Made by a program: the position numbers and the translations under genes. 64,000 nt of DNA. Source: Rhynchopus euleeides. Lineage: Eukaryota; Euglenozoa; Diplonemea; Diplonemida; Diplonemidae. The stretch lies in assembly GCA_963210315.1 (NCBI GenBank), contig OY723250.1, forward strand, positions 930,001 to 994,000, read 5' to 3'. Below the pieces are notes generated by a model, which ran no database searches, had not been told where the DNA came from, and worked only from the letters and a program-made list of their open reading frames with translations. Positions 20,091 through 30,620 of this stretch are shown one piece after another; the stretch's first letter is position 1; the number at the start of each line of letters is the position of its first letter.

Positions 20091-22154
20091 ATGTCTGGAG
20101 ATGGTTCACCTGAGAGGGGTTCGCGTGCGCGCGAGGTGATGTTTTTCGCAGTCGGGTTCGCGATATCCAGTTCGCTGCTGGTTGTCATCAACAAATGGGC
20201 GCTCAAGGTATTGCTTGTGTGTGTAAATTATGCCAGTGGGGCTTAGACTATTCAATGGCGGGGAACAGTTTTGTTGTTCGGGCATGTTGGCAGTGCCAGG
20301 CCTGCAATTTCGGCCTATCATGCACCCGTCTCCCAAAGTTTGTCAACCCATCACTGCACCCTTCACCACAGGTGTTTCCCTACGGCGCGACCCTGACGGC
20401 AATACAGTTTGCCATTTCTGCGCTTGTCGCATGGCTGCTGGGCGTCACAGGCATCGCAGAGGTGGACCGCTTGGAGAGCTCGAAGGTCATCGGCTTCATG
20501 CCCGCAGTGTGCATGTTCTACATCTCGGTATGTTTATGTGGTGCATTTTGCTTTGAGGGCACGCAGCGTCGTTTGGCAGCGAGGCTTCTCGACAATACAT
20601 TTTACCTCGAGTTTGTTTTGTGTTTTGAGATCGCCCAGCGGGAGGTGTTTCAATGGAAACAGGGGGAGGCTGTTGCGAGACAAAACACCACCACAGTTCT
20701 GTGTTGCCATCATCGCATCGCCACCCGTGCTCACAGGTTGCAACCAACTTGAAGTTGCTCGAATCCGCGAATGTGGATACCTACATCGTCGTGCGATCCC
20801 TCGTTCCCATTTTCACCCTGGGTATGTTGCTTTGGGTTACGGGATACCTTCCAGCCCCCGGACCTTGGCTGTGCTGGTTCCGTGGATGCAACCAGGAACC
20901 GCTGTCTGGGGAAGGTGCATCACTGTCATGAAGGAGACGCTGCCATCGACATGCCACCGACACCACACGGCATCCCACATCCACAACAGGCCTCGAGATG
21001 GCGTACCTCAAGGCACCGTGGCCTGGGACCAAGACTGCACTCTCGCTGGTGGTGATCTTCGGCGGTGCTTGCGGGTATGCTATCTGGTGCCAACCACGTC
21101 TGCAGATTGTGGCCTTGCGAGCTGGAGCTTGAGTGAATGCACCGTCTCGTCAAGCGGATTTGTATGGACGTTGTGCCACACCGATAGATAGTTTGGCATG
21201 GGGAGCGAATTTGCCGTTTGTGTGTCTCATGCACAGAAGCCCACTGGCTGCGCTTCTGAATGAGACCAACACCACTGTTACTGGCATCACCACACACCCG
21301 ACACCAGGTACGTTGCTGACGGATACAAGGAGTTCAAGTGGGGTGCATACACCTATGCCGTGCTGTACCTCGTCGCCTTCACCATTGACCAGGTATGTGG
21401 AGGTTTTTCGGGGATTAGTTACTTGCCACCTCTTCGATTTGCATAAGAAGCGCAGAAACAGCAGGCACCTTTCTCGAGCAAACGGGCTGCTGCCTCTCCA
21501 CCCCACGGGGTTCAACCGCACACCCCCATTCCACCCACACAAACACTCCGTATTCAGTGCAAGTTGCACCGAGCAAGCTCTGATGTTACCTCCACATACA
21601 TTACCTCATCCCAACTACATAACACACGCATTGCAACCATCCGACAGGTCCTGATCAAGAAAATTGTGACCGACATCCGCCTGACGCGGTGGGGGCTTGT
21701 GTACTACAACAACCTGCTGGCACTGATTCTGATGCCTGCAGGTGTGACGGTCACCGGAGAATACCAGAAGATCCTGGAGTCAGTGAATGCGGGTGAGTTT
21801 TACGCGCGGCTCTCGCAGCCGGAGGTGCAGTTCCCCGTCGCGCTGAGCTGTGCCTTCGGCCTGTCCATCTCCTTCTTTGCGCTCAACGCGCGGAAGGCCC
21901 TGACGGCAACAGCCTTCACCGTGCTGGGTGTTGTGTGCAAGTTTGGCACAGTCTTCGTCAACACCGTTGTGTGGAAGAGCCACGCCTCCCCGACTGGGAT
22001 TTTCTTCGTCTGCGTGTGCATCGGTGGGGGTGTGCTGTTCCAGCAGCTGCAGGGCTCCCAGGTCATCACCCCTGTGAAGAAGGAGGACCCAGAGAAGGAA
22101 CCCGCGGACATCCCCGACGAGACTGTCGGGGGAAAATCCAGCTCGAAAGCGTAA
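20091..22154 (+). CDS. GDP-fucose/GDP-mannose-type nucleotide-sugar transporter, 6 exons, 344 aa
   Basis: Golgi/ER membrane antiporter of the drug/metabolite (TPT/NST) superfamily that imports a GDP-sugar for glycosylation. Exons are 20091-20207, 20372-20527, 20737-20821, 20990-21074, 21308-21392 and 21648-22154. All five introns are GT-AG (gtattg, gtatgt, gtatgt, gtatgc, gtatgt), phases agree, and the total is exactly 345 codons. Visible family features: the first-helix NKWALK after a hydrophobic run, FPYGATLTAIQF, VDTYIVVRSLVPIFTL, LVVIFGGACGY before DGYKEFKWGAYTY, the GLVYYNNL loop, and the C-terminal ALTATAFTVLGVVCK block with GGGVLFQQ in the last helix. About ten membrane segments and a charged cytosolic tail ending KSSSKA, within the family's usual ~330-350 residues. 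It most resembles the GONST4/GFT GDP-fucose subgroup, but GDP-mannose or another GDP-sugar cannot be excluded. The ATG at 20064, in the same frame, is an alternative start. Confidence 0.88.
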
Positions 22155-22389
22155 TACCGAGATGCACAAAACGAGAGGCACAAAAAATAACACACACCAC
22201 ACAAAAAATCTGCCTTGGAAAGAGATGAGGGCATGCGCAGAAAGCATGCCAGCACTCACCTCCCGGCTCTCGACACCGCTGCATCTCTTTTGCCCCCCAC
22301 CCCCCTTCCCACCCTTCCCCTTACAGCCCCACAAGGGTATTCACTGCCAGCTTGTGCTCTGTTCTGGTGTGTGACGTTGGGTCGCGCGT

Positions 22390-22625
22390 TCACGTGAGCT
22401 CAGTGTGCACAGTGGATGTGGAAGAGTGTTGGGAGCGGGAGGGGGTGTTGTGTGCACCGTCAGAGCTAGGTCGATCTATCCCTTTAGCTGCTGGAGGTGT
22501 GGCAATCTCCTGCAGCTTATCTGTGATCGCCATCACATACACATACCCGCGCATCTCAGATGCAATCCTTTCTTTGAAGGGCGCCGTGCCATAAGATGTA
22601 CGAATATAACGAGTGACACATGCTT
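22390..22625 (-). CDS. Possible 3' exon of a minus-strand gene
   Basis: The minus frame ending at a stop at 22390 reads YGTAPFKERIASEMRGYVYV, MAITDKLQEIATPPAAKGI and a Ser/Thr-rich tail (SRSQHSSTSTVHTELT). Its balanced composition contrasts with the Cys/Arg-rich opposite frame. It would lie tail-to-tail with the transporter gene (235 bp between stops). I could not locate upstream exons or an acceptor with certainty. Family not recognised; possibly a pseudogene piece. Confidence 0.3.
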
Positions 22626-23425
22626 CATTTGGTCCATCCACACAATGGGTCAGAGGGGTGGGGGAGGGGGGTGGGGACGGGAGTTGGGTAGTTGGGTGGG
22701 GCGGCAGGCACACACAATGCGCACCAGGATGACCCTTCGCCCAGAGGCGATCTGCACACCACCATGTGCGATGCAATCGGGGCCAATCATAAATGTATAA
22801 CTTCGAATATGAAACAGATAGCTAGAGATACCCGCATGCCTGTACCTCTCTCATGCTGCTCCAACAGATGGGATGGTACTGCAGTTTGAACGTGGGTCAT
22901 TCTGTGCCCAGGTTGAACGCACATCAAGTAGGCTTGAATCCGTCGAAGATTGTCACCCACTCACAAGCTGGACAGCGCGCGCGAACCTACACACAAACTA
23001 ATCGGCAATACATTATTATGCAGAGTCTCAATTCCGCTCGAAGAAAACAAGCAAGAGTTCTGCTGGGTGGACAGACTCACACGACTGCACGCTACCCGGC
23101 CCGAAGGGGCTGGGGGTGCGTGGGGCAACCTGAATCAACAAAAAATATGATATGAACACGATATTTCTTTCCTACACGACGCCTACACAGACACACGCAC
23201 ACCTCCACACGGAGTACGCGTTGAAATTCGGTGCCACGCCGAGTGGAGTGGGGAAACCCTCAGGAGGGCGGTGTTGGAGGGGGTTGTGCCCTGTCTTGTG
23301 CAGGGCTGCCACCGCCTGATAATATCACACAGAATCCAGCCGGGGGGTGCTCCGCCCAGTGGGATTTGTGTCCCCCCCCTTGAGCAAACTTTGCAGGTCG
23401 CCCGACGGGTATTGATTCACAATGC
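22626..23425. other. No gene seen
   Basis: G-rich run at 22650-22700, otherwise unassigned. Confidence 0.4.
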
Positions 23426-23442
23426 ATGTATGGATTTTGTGC

Positions 23443-23443
23443 C

Positions 23444-23474
<31 letters not shown>

Positions 23475-23480
23475 TTTTTT
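23443..23480. repeat. (TTG)n microsatellite
   Basis: About nine ttg/gtt triplets followed by a T run. Confidence 0.9.
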
Positions 23481-23656
23481 GGGCGCCAGTCTGTCTGTGA
23501 GACTCACATCCACGGGTCGGAAGGGGAGGTTTGGTGTTCTTACAGCAACACCCCTCACCATCCCCCCTGCTGTCTCCAGCTCCTCCAGCCCTCCAGGAAA
23601 CCGTCTCCTTCTTCGCGGTGGGCGACTCTCCGGTCTTTACCAATGGCGTTTATATA

Positions 23657-23900
23657 ACTAGTTTCGAGCGACGGAGCGTAGCGAAGTCGCGAAGTATAGC
23701 GAAAGGGAATCGTACGACTGAAGCTTCAGGAGTTATCACCTGTTCATACCACTTCGCAGGGCCTTGACACAGCCCTGAGACAGAAGTGTGAGCCCAGCAA
23801 AAAAAAATGAGCCCGGTGATGTTTCATGCAGTTGCTGGGCAGGGTGTCAGCAAGAAGCGAAAAGAGTGCACACCAGCCCTCTCCCTGACGCAGAGTCAAC
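23657..23900 (+). repeat. Repeat family F, copy 2
   Basis: Starts ctagtttcgagcgacggagc, gtagcgaagtcgcgaagta, and continues through gtacgactgaagctt, cttcgcagggccttgacaca, ttgctgggcagggtgtcagc and agcgaaaagagtg, collinear with 39335-39550. Confidence 0.85.
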
Positions 23901-23948
23901 AAAAGGTGCGATTTGCCCCCCTCCCCCCGCCCTTCCCGGGGGGGGGGG

Positions 23949-25482
23949 TAGGGGGGGTCATAAGCCCGTACAAAACCAAAATTTTCGACATACCATCAGA
24001 GCCGCCCTAATACCTGATCTGACCCGAAAATCCGACCCATACCCCCCCGGAAACTGTCTGGGGCCCACTTGTGACACCTGATACGCACTTTTGTGATGAT
24101 TTTTTGGAGTCCTAAAAAATGTATCTCAGTTTCGTACCTTGCCTTTGTACCTGAACCACTCCCGACCGCATTATTTCGTTCTTTGCAAGGGAAGGGTGTC
24201 ACTACGCTCACTCAGCACGCCGAGCAACACATGCCGCGTGCCCAGGGCCTCGCAGAGGTGTCAGATGCTGCTGCAGAGGAGTACCTTGCTCGAAAGACGC
24301 TCGCCAAACGGGAGATGTGCGGGGTCTCGGCAGAGAGCGTTGTGGCAGACCTGCGTAAAAAGAAAACGGCACACGACATCGGTGAGGCGACATTATTTCG
24401 GGCGCTCCGTCGGGCTGGGTACATAGGAGAGCGAGTGGGACGTGGTGACGACAGATATATGCAGTGGTGCATCAACTGCACGCACGTGCGGGAAAAGCGG
24501 CGTTCCTTGCTAGCCAAGAAAGATGTCACCTGCACTCCTACTCCTCCCACTCCTCCTGCTCCTACCCCCACACCAACTGATGTGGGCAGTGAGAGTGATG
24601 GCAGCTCCAGAGCAGCAGATGATCTAGGAAGCAATGAGCGGGTCAGCCGGGCAGACTACCTCAGTCTGTACCGGAAGTACGAAGCGTTGCGGGCCCGCCA
24701 CCACCGCCTCCAGGAGAGGACCCGAGGGTTGAGAGTAGGGTTGTACAACGCCAGGGGAGGGTATTCCCCTGGCGTTGAGACATCCCTGGCGACCTTGCGG
24801 TCGCACTGTGTGGGGGCTGAGTCGGCAGGCAGATGCCGATCCAATGACCTTGTTGAGTCCCCACATGGTACACTCTCATACGTGTCGTCGAGACTGCGTG
24901 GTGTGCATATCCTGCGGGGCGCAAATTACACAGCACAATCATAACCACTTCGGCTCTCAGGGCGTACAATATCCCAATCGTGCCTTCACAGGCTAAGATC
25001 GACGAAGCAAAAGCATCTACAACGCTGCCTACTAATGCCGATGCAGCCTCCCAGGCGTACGAAGTACTCACAATGACCCATATGCGATCGAAGTACTACA
25101 CCCAGAAGGTGGCTGAACTCATTCTGCTGACGCAACAACACAACATTCCCACTAATCAGGTCAAGAAAGACCTTGCCGAGGCACTGGGGAAGGCAACATG
25201 CGTGCCACCTGAGCCAGAACCACCGCAGAAAAGGCAAAGAACGAAATAATGCGGTCGGGAGTGGTTCAGGTACAAAGGCAAGGTACGAAACTGAGGTACA
25301 TTTTTTAGGACCCCAAAAAATCATCACAAAAGTGCGTATCAGGTGTCACAAGTGGGCCCCAGACAGTTTCCGGGGGGGTATGGGTCGGATTTTCGGGTCA
25401 GATCAGGTATTAGGGCGGTTCTGATGGTATGTTGAAAATTTTGGTTTTCGTACGTTTTTAGGGGGGCTTATGACCCCCCCTA
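23949..25482. mobile_element. 1.53-kb DNA transposon-like element with ~240-bp TIRs and TA ends
   Basis: The left arm (23949-24188) and right arm (25234-25482) are long inverted repeats. They share agggggggtcataagccc, accaaaattttc, cataccatcagarccgccct, aatacctgatctgacccga, aaatccgacccatacccccc, cggaaactgtctgg, tgtgacacctgatacgcact, ttgtgatgattttttgg, gtaccttgcctttgtacctg and aaccactcccgaccgcatta, with only scattered mismatches. TA flanks both ends, consistent with a TA target-site duplication. The interior carries one spliced gene (24231-25249) whose stop codon falls inside the right arm. No DDE/DDD transposase core is visible, so mobility would need another enzyme unless this protein is a new kind. 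Confidence 0.8.
24231..25249 (+). CDS. HTH/coiled-coil protein of the TIR element, 2 exons, 253 aa
   Basis: The only gene inside the 1.5-kb TIR element. Exon 1 (24231-24734) and exon 2 (24992-25249) join phase 0 through a gtaggg donor and a tgccttcacag acceptor. Without splicing, exon 1 reads on into low-quality sequence. Residues ~15-75 form an HTH-like helical block (LARKTLAKREMCGVSAESVV, then EATLFRALRRAGYIGERVGR) reminiscent of Tc1/mariner-type DNA-binding domains. Residues ~103-118 are a Thr/Pro linker (TPTPPTPPAPTPTPT). Residues ~145-168 are coiled-coil-like (LYRKYEALRARHHRLQER). Exon 2 is helical (SKYYTQKVAELILLTQQHNI) with a basic NLS-like end (PPQKRQRTK). No catalytic acid triad is seen. 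The intron holds a perfect 12-bp hairpin (aacgccagggga ... tcccctggcgtt). An upstream ATG in the left TIR at 24093 is an alternative start. Function inferred as DNA binding only. Confidence 0.6.
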
Positions 25483-25640
25483 GGCATAGTGCCCCAAACA
25501 TATGTTTTGGGCCAGAATATTCCAGAATATTTTTTTATGTTTGCAACTTTCAAAAAATATTTTCAAAAATATTTTTGCCAACTTCTATTTTCAGCAAAAA
25601 ATGGATTTTTTTGCTGAAAAAAATTTCCGGCCAATTTTAT
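25483..25640. repeat. AT-rich segment shared with 2100-2210
   Basis: ggccagaatattccagaata and tttttttatgtttgcaactt, tcaaaaaatatt match inverted sequence at about 2130-2190. Similar ttttttatgtttg units recur at 27760-27830. Confidence 0.65.
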
Positions 25641-25820
25641 GGCCGGAAGTGGGCCCACCCACGACGGGAGGAAAAAAGAGTGAACGGGCAGCATGCCGTT
25701 CCTCTTTTTCCCCCCGTGAGGGTGGGCCCCCCCCTGCCAGGCAAGGTGAAAAAATGAAGAAACGGGCAGCATGCCGTTCTACATTTTTCCTTGCAAGGCA
25801 GGGAGGGCGCCCCCCATGCC
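25640..25820. repeat. Two hairpins around AACGGGCAGCATGCCGTTC
   Basis: Two successive imperfect hairpins centre on acgggcagcatgccgtt: one with gtgggccc/gggcccac-type arms and gaaaaaagag/ctctttttcc (25650-25730), one with caggcaaggtgaaaaaatg-type arms (25737-25800). Confidence 0.6.
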
Positions 25821-25899
25821 AGACAGCAGCCACCCCTGGAGGGGCAACAACTGACGGGCATGGGGGAACGAGGTGGGTCTGGACCCGACACCGCCACCA

Positions 25900-26736
25900 C
25901 ACGCGCAGTGCACCTTTCGGATACACTGTCGTGAGTGGGGTGTGGGCAGTTCCCCTATCCTGTGAGCTCCTTTCGGACGAAGAGGTGCAGCGGTTATCTG
26001 CAACCTTCGTCCTGGACTTGCCTCGGGGGGAACGCCACGGTTTACCGCGGGTCCCGACGAGGGCACTCAGGCAGGATCTTCACGCCACCCCGCACCGAGG
26101 TCCCTTCTCACGCGGCGTGTCTCCCAGGTTCATGGCGGCGTCATCAGGTCAGGCTTTGTAGTCTCTACACCATCAGTAGTAAGGGAAATCCTAAAACCAT
26201 ACATGAAATCCACCTTTTGGGCCGCTGGTGTACGAGGCTTGTTCCTCCAATTGAATCATGTTTGCTGTGTCAGGCAATATCAATACAGCCGCTGAAAGAA
26301 GTCGAGGTGTTGTGGATCTGCTGCTCACAGGAAGGATTCAGGGTGGATCACAAGACTGACCACCCTCTTTCCTTTGTCAAGTACCCTGTAAAACATCAGA
26401 ACACCAAATATCTTTCAACACTACATGTTCAAGAGTGGAATCAGTGGAATCGGAAGGGGTCACACCCGACCACACGGACACAGTTCCCGCGACTAATAAA
26501 TGCCGAGAGTTCCGGTGTCCGACCACCTGGTATTACTTGGCTCCATCCACCCAGTCATTACGAGGGGGCGTCCCTTGAAGCCAGTTCCGCAGAACTCAGA
26601 CCCCCTTAAAACCAATGTCCTGTGTAGACAACTACTTAGCCTGCCTGATGACGACACCAATTCGCTGGGAGAGACGCCGCGGTCCAGGACCCCAATGGGG
26701 ATGACGTGGCATTGTTTGACCGAATCGGTTGTGTAA
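25900..26736 (+). pseudogene. Frame-shifting coding remnant, unknown
   Basis: Protein-like stretches occupy successive frames. About 25915-26130 has VPLSCELLSDEEVQRLSATF. About 26130-26297 has GGVIRSGFVVSTPSVVREIL and KPYMKSTFWAAGVRGLFLQL. About 26500-26736 ends SLPDDDTNSLGETPRSRTPM and a stop. Some shifts could be short introns, but donors and acceptors are not convincing. No domain recognised. Position among transposon debris suggests a dead element gene. Confidence 0.3.
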
Positions 26737-27014
26737 GTGTGTAGCCCCCTCCGCCCTCTGTCCCTCCCCCCAGGGTGGTGTGTGGAGGCGAGAAGCGCAA
26801 GCATGCACAGCAAAAAAGTGCGGAGCCCTGCAATCAAGACAACAAGCGATGGGATGGGGCACATGACCTTGCACGGGGGTGGGGGGCAGAAGAAACCAGA
26901 CAAATGATTTGACCAACTGAATCGTGCTAGCTAAACTCCAGAAAGAAGTGTCTTTTTTTCGTTGAACGCAGCCAAATGAAGAGCGTAACCTGTTTTTTGG
27001 CGCACAAAGTGCTA
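26737..27014. other. No gene seen
   Basis: Unassigned flank of the coding remnant. Confidence 0.4.
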
Positions 27015-27175
27015 GCACGAACATGATGATGTTGGTCTTCTGGTTATGTCTAGTTTATTAGACTTACCTAGGGTACCCCGAGAGAATGTCACCCTCGGCC
27101 TCCGCTTGGGGGGTGACATTCTCACGAACATGATGATGTTGCTCTTCTGCTTATGTCTAATTTATTCGACTTAAC
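27015..27175. repeat. Direct ~53-bp duplication around a hairpin
   Basis: cacgaacatgatgatgttgg...cttatgtctartttatt occurs at about 27015-27065 and 27122-27175. Between them is a hairpin with gagaatgtcaccc/gggtgacattctc arms (27080-27121). This looks like a small insertion with an unusually long target duplication. Confidence 0.6.
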
Positions 27176-27500
27176 GTGTATGCAAGCAGGCTGGGGTTTC
27201 GGGCAGAAAAATGGCGAACATTGTCTGGAAACCCCGAAAAACCACCCAGAAATGGCCAGAACCCGGTTTTTGGTCCCATTTTCCACCCAGGAACACGTTT
27301 TTGGGCCTCTGTGAAAAATCGATATTTTTGGGATTTTTCGCGATTTTCGCCAACTACTCGCCAAGCCAAAAAATCGATTTTTGGCTGGGAAATGCAACAA
27401 ATCAACGAATTAGGCCGTTTTAACCCCTTTCGTGCACTTTTTGGTCCCAGAAGGGTTTACGGGGTGTCCATAACGGCTTTTTTTAGGAGAGGGGGCCCGG
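27175..27500. repeat. Repeat family A, copy 2
   Basis: Collinear with 4183-4480: catttt(t/c)cacccagraac, acgtttttgggcctctgtga, aactactcgcc(c/a)agcc and gccgttttaacccctttcgt. Confidence 0.8.
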
Positions 27501-27559
27501 TGGGTGCCATAACGGCCCTTGGCACAAATCCTTTGGACCCAGACCGCAGCTTTGGGGGT

Positions 27560-27740
27560 CATTTTTTGGCGCGAATTTTTCGGATTTTCGTCCGGACCGG
27601 TACCGCATTTCAGGGGCAAAAATCTGATTTCCGAGGCCCGGGAATGCTCGCATGGCTTCAAATGGCCAAAAACGTTCAATTTACCCCTTCCCCAAAAAAA
27701 AATTCGAAAAGGGTCCCCCTATAAATCGCCGGATTAGGAA
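27560..27740 (-). repeat. Repeat family B, inverted copy
   Basis: Reverse complement of the 16.7-17.1 kb copies, including ttttcgtccggaccggtacc, ctgatttccgaggcccggga and ggccaaaaacgttcaattta. Confidence 0.85.
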
Positions 27741-28275
27741 GGTTTTTTCCAACATATTTTTATATTTTTGAAAATATTTTTTTATGTTTGGAATATTTTC
27801 AACATATTTTTTTATGTTTGGAATATTTTCAAAATATTTCCGAAATATAAAAATATTTTCAAAATACCGTATACGTAAATATTATGGAACGTAAATATTA
27901 TGGAACGGGCCCATTTTTGGCCGGTCCGTTCCATAATATTTACGTTCCATAATATTTACAGGGCCAGTTGGGGACTCGGTGGTGAGGACGGCTTGCGTCA
28001 GGAATCGCGCGAAAAGTGCACGAGTAGGTCCCGTCAGGGACTCTGTATGCCGTCCGATCACCTGGTCCAAGTCCCCGAGTCGCAGAAAGCCCTGTAAATA
28101 TTATGGAACGAAAAAAATCTGGAACGCCAACCCACCAGCGTTCCAAAATATTTACGTTCCATAATATTTACGTTCCATAATATTTACGTTCCAAAATATT
28201 TACGTATACGGTATTTCCAAAATATAAAAATATTTTGGAAATATTTTCGAAAAATATAAAAATATTTTTTTATGC
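27740..28275. mobile_element. Large AT-rich palindrome with a GC-rich hairpin core
   Basis: The left arm at 27863-27907 (accgtatacgtaaatattat, ggaacgtaaatattatggaa) is matched inverted at 28150-28213 (aacgtaaatattatggaacg-type repeats and cgtatacggt). Arms extend outward in aatatttt/aaaatatt repeats. The centre (27958-28096) is GC-rich and itself inverted (cagggccagttggggactcg versus cgagtcgcagaaagccctg). Two shorter inner inverted repeats of ttccataatatttac enclose it. No coding potential. Confidence 0.75.
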
Positions 28276-28312
28276 GAAAATGAAACATATTTTTGGCAAA
28301 AATATATGTTTA

Positions 28313-28467
28313 TGGGGGTCTTCGCTGGTCGACAAACTTCGACAAACTTCGTCAGTTTTCAGCCAATTCAACAGGAAATGCACCAAAATGCACTGACGAT
28401 CACCCTGTAGCGAAGACCCCCTATGAAAAATATGTTTGGGGGCCCATGCCTAGGGGGGGGGGGGGGA
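28313..28467. repeat. GGGGGTCTTCGCT-ended hairpin element
   Basis: ggggtcttcgctggtc at 28315 pairs with tgtagcgaagaccccc at 28411. The interior resembles the inverse of 31040-31115. The element is followed by a copy of the catgcctagggg terminus motif. Confidence 0.65.
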
Positions 28468-28894
28468 TTTCTTTTGTTGCGCGAAATTTTCAACGCCCTT
28501 TGCCTTTTCCCGCCAACCTCAACTGTGCTTGCTACTTTTCTTCTACTTCACTACTTCACTACTCCTCCCCCCTTCCATTTTTGTGGGTGTGCGCAGTGTC
28601 CAGCTTTGACGAGTGGGTCGTCGCTTCACGGATTGCAGCCACACTCATGTGGCGGTGGCAGTGTCTATCTGAAGCGCAGTCTGGCGATGGTGGGCATCGC
28701 CAGTGCCTTTTTTTTTCGAACTTTGGGAGGCTGATATGGCTCTTGTTCGATACACACTATCTTTGGTGGTCGGAGCCTTCCCTTTCCCCAGTGACACCCC
28801 GCGTGTCATCCCCCGTTTCCCTTGCAAACTACAAAGGAAATCTATCTCCCGATGTGTGATGGCCGTGCTTTGGCAGGGCTGACCCCCAAGGATG
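28468..28894. other. No gene seen
   Basis: Open frame 28293-28859 crosses the hairpin repeats and has no domain. Not supported. Confidence 0.4.
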
Positions 28895-29100
28895 GCACCC
28901 CTGGATTATATTCATGGATTAAATGGATTAAATGGGGGTCTTCGCTCCATCCGCCAAAAAAAACCAAAAAAAACCGGAAAAAACCCGTGAAAAAGTCGGA
29001 AAAAAAGAGTGTGGGGAGTTGGGTCCAGTTTAGCAAAGTGAGCTTATTTTTCGAAAATTGAAAAATTGGGGACACCAAAAGTCCCCAGAAAAATCTTCGA

Positions 29101-30560
29101 CTTGGCCCGCAGAGTAATTTTTTTTTGGTGAAAAACGATTTCAACAGTTGTCCAACAGTTGCTGTACAAGACGGCACACCGTTCTCTGCGCATGGGCTGC
29201 TGCACGTGAATCATTTGGATGTCCGAGGGGCTATCGGAACGAGGAGGGCCACGAGCCTGAACTACCCGCCAGCAGTGATCCCGTGCCAGGGCTGGCAGGG
29301 GGCCGCGGCCCCACCTCCCTTTTTCTGTAATTGTTTGGGAGGGTGGGCCGCCAGGGGTGGCATGGCCCTACCCTCGGCCCTACCTCCCGGGTCAGATTTT
29401 GGGGCTTTGGGTTCGGCCTTGTGGCCGAGTTTTCATGCGCCGCAGCGTATGAAAACCCAACGGCATGCTGGGGGCTTGATGGTGTTCATCGAAGCGCACC
29501 TCATCATGCCCCAAGCGAAGGACCATCCCCGCCTGGAATGTGCAACAGCACCAACCGGTGTGGGGACTAGCCTTCGAAGACTTTCAGGATGCTCACTACC
29601 GTGGCGGCGGCTGGGGGGCTGGATTCCTGATTTTTGATCGAGCAGGACGACCAAAGGCAGCAACATCCGGTGCCTCTCGAATTGGGTGAAAATGTTCTGT
29701 GGCCGTGCATTCGATCCTGTTTGCATCATACCACGGGAAGTCGGGGCGGGGTTGGGCTGCACTTTTTTTCTCGCGAGCTCGGCCACCCTGTGCCCGACTT
29801 CTTTTTTGGTTTGCCCGACCCCCAGCGAGATCACTGGCAGCCAGACCTTGTTCAACATAAACAGCAGACAAGAGAGCAGAATGGAGTGTGGGGCAGCTGC
29901 CGTGCTCCCACACATAAACATCGCACCTCTCGCGCTGCCTGCACGAAAGGGACGGGTAACCTGCAGGTCACCCACAGCAGCCTACTGCCTACGTTCTATA
30001 CAAGATCAGCGCCGACCACACGAAAGGCTGTTCGACCTGCGGCGCAACAACAAGCTCCGGTGGGAACAGAACTGAGCGGCAACAGGATGCAATGCAGGCC
30101 CACATCCGTTGCCCTGCGGCAAGAGCAGTCACATCGATATCGTTGACAGGGCCTGCCCACTGGTGTGTGACGGGGTGACCTACAGATGGTGACCTGGCCC
30201 ACGGCAGAACACCTGGGTCGGGGGATGGCTGCGACTGGGCATTACCTAACTCTTCATGATGCAGGACTGCGGACAAATGGTCCAAGAGAGCAAGTATGGC
30301 TCCCGCTCAGCTCTCACTGAAGTTGAACCAGATGCAAGTGGCGGGAGGAGGAGGGGGTCCCGGGGGAGGACACACCGGGCGGCAACCCACGAGGACTGGC
30401 CCGTCCCAGTCGACAGAAGAACAAAGCAGGAACACGGACTCACATGAAACGACATACTGAAGTGTGGGAGGAGGAGGCGAGCACAAAAGGGCGTCGGCTA
30501 CCGCACGCCCTTTGGCCGCAGCCGACGACGACCGAACCGGCCACCGGCCGGGAGGTGCGT
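29101..30560. other. Unassigned interior of the composite region
   Basis: Open frames on both strands (for example 29634-30146 + and 29975-29433 -) show no recognisable domain. Possibly the degraded N-terminal half of the hAT transposase, but I see no zinc finger or catalytic motif to support that. Confidence 0.3.
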
Positions 30561-30566
30561 GTGGCG

Positions 30567-30620
30567 TGGGGGGCGAAGCCCCCCACGCAAGGGGGGTCCG
30601 GGGGGCGAAGCCCCCCGGAA
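30567..30620. repeat. Two GGGGGGCGAAGCCCCCC hairpins
   Basis: Adjacent inverted repeats with GAA triloops at 30571-30587 and 30605-30621, joined by acgcaaggggggtccg. The arrangement matches repeat D, with GAA in place of the GGA loop. Confidence 0.8.
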
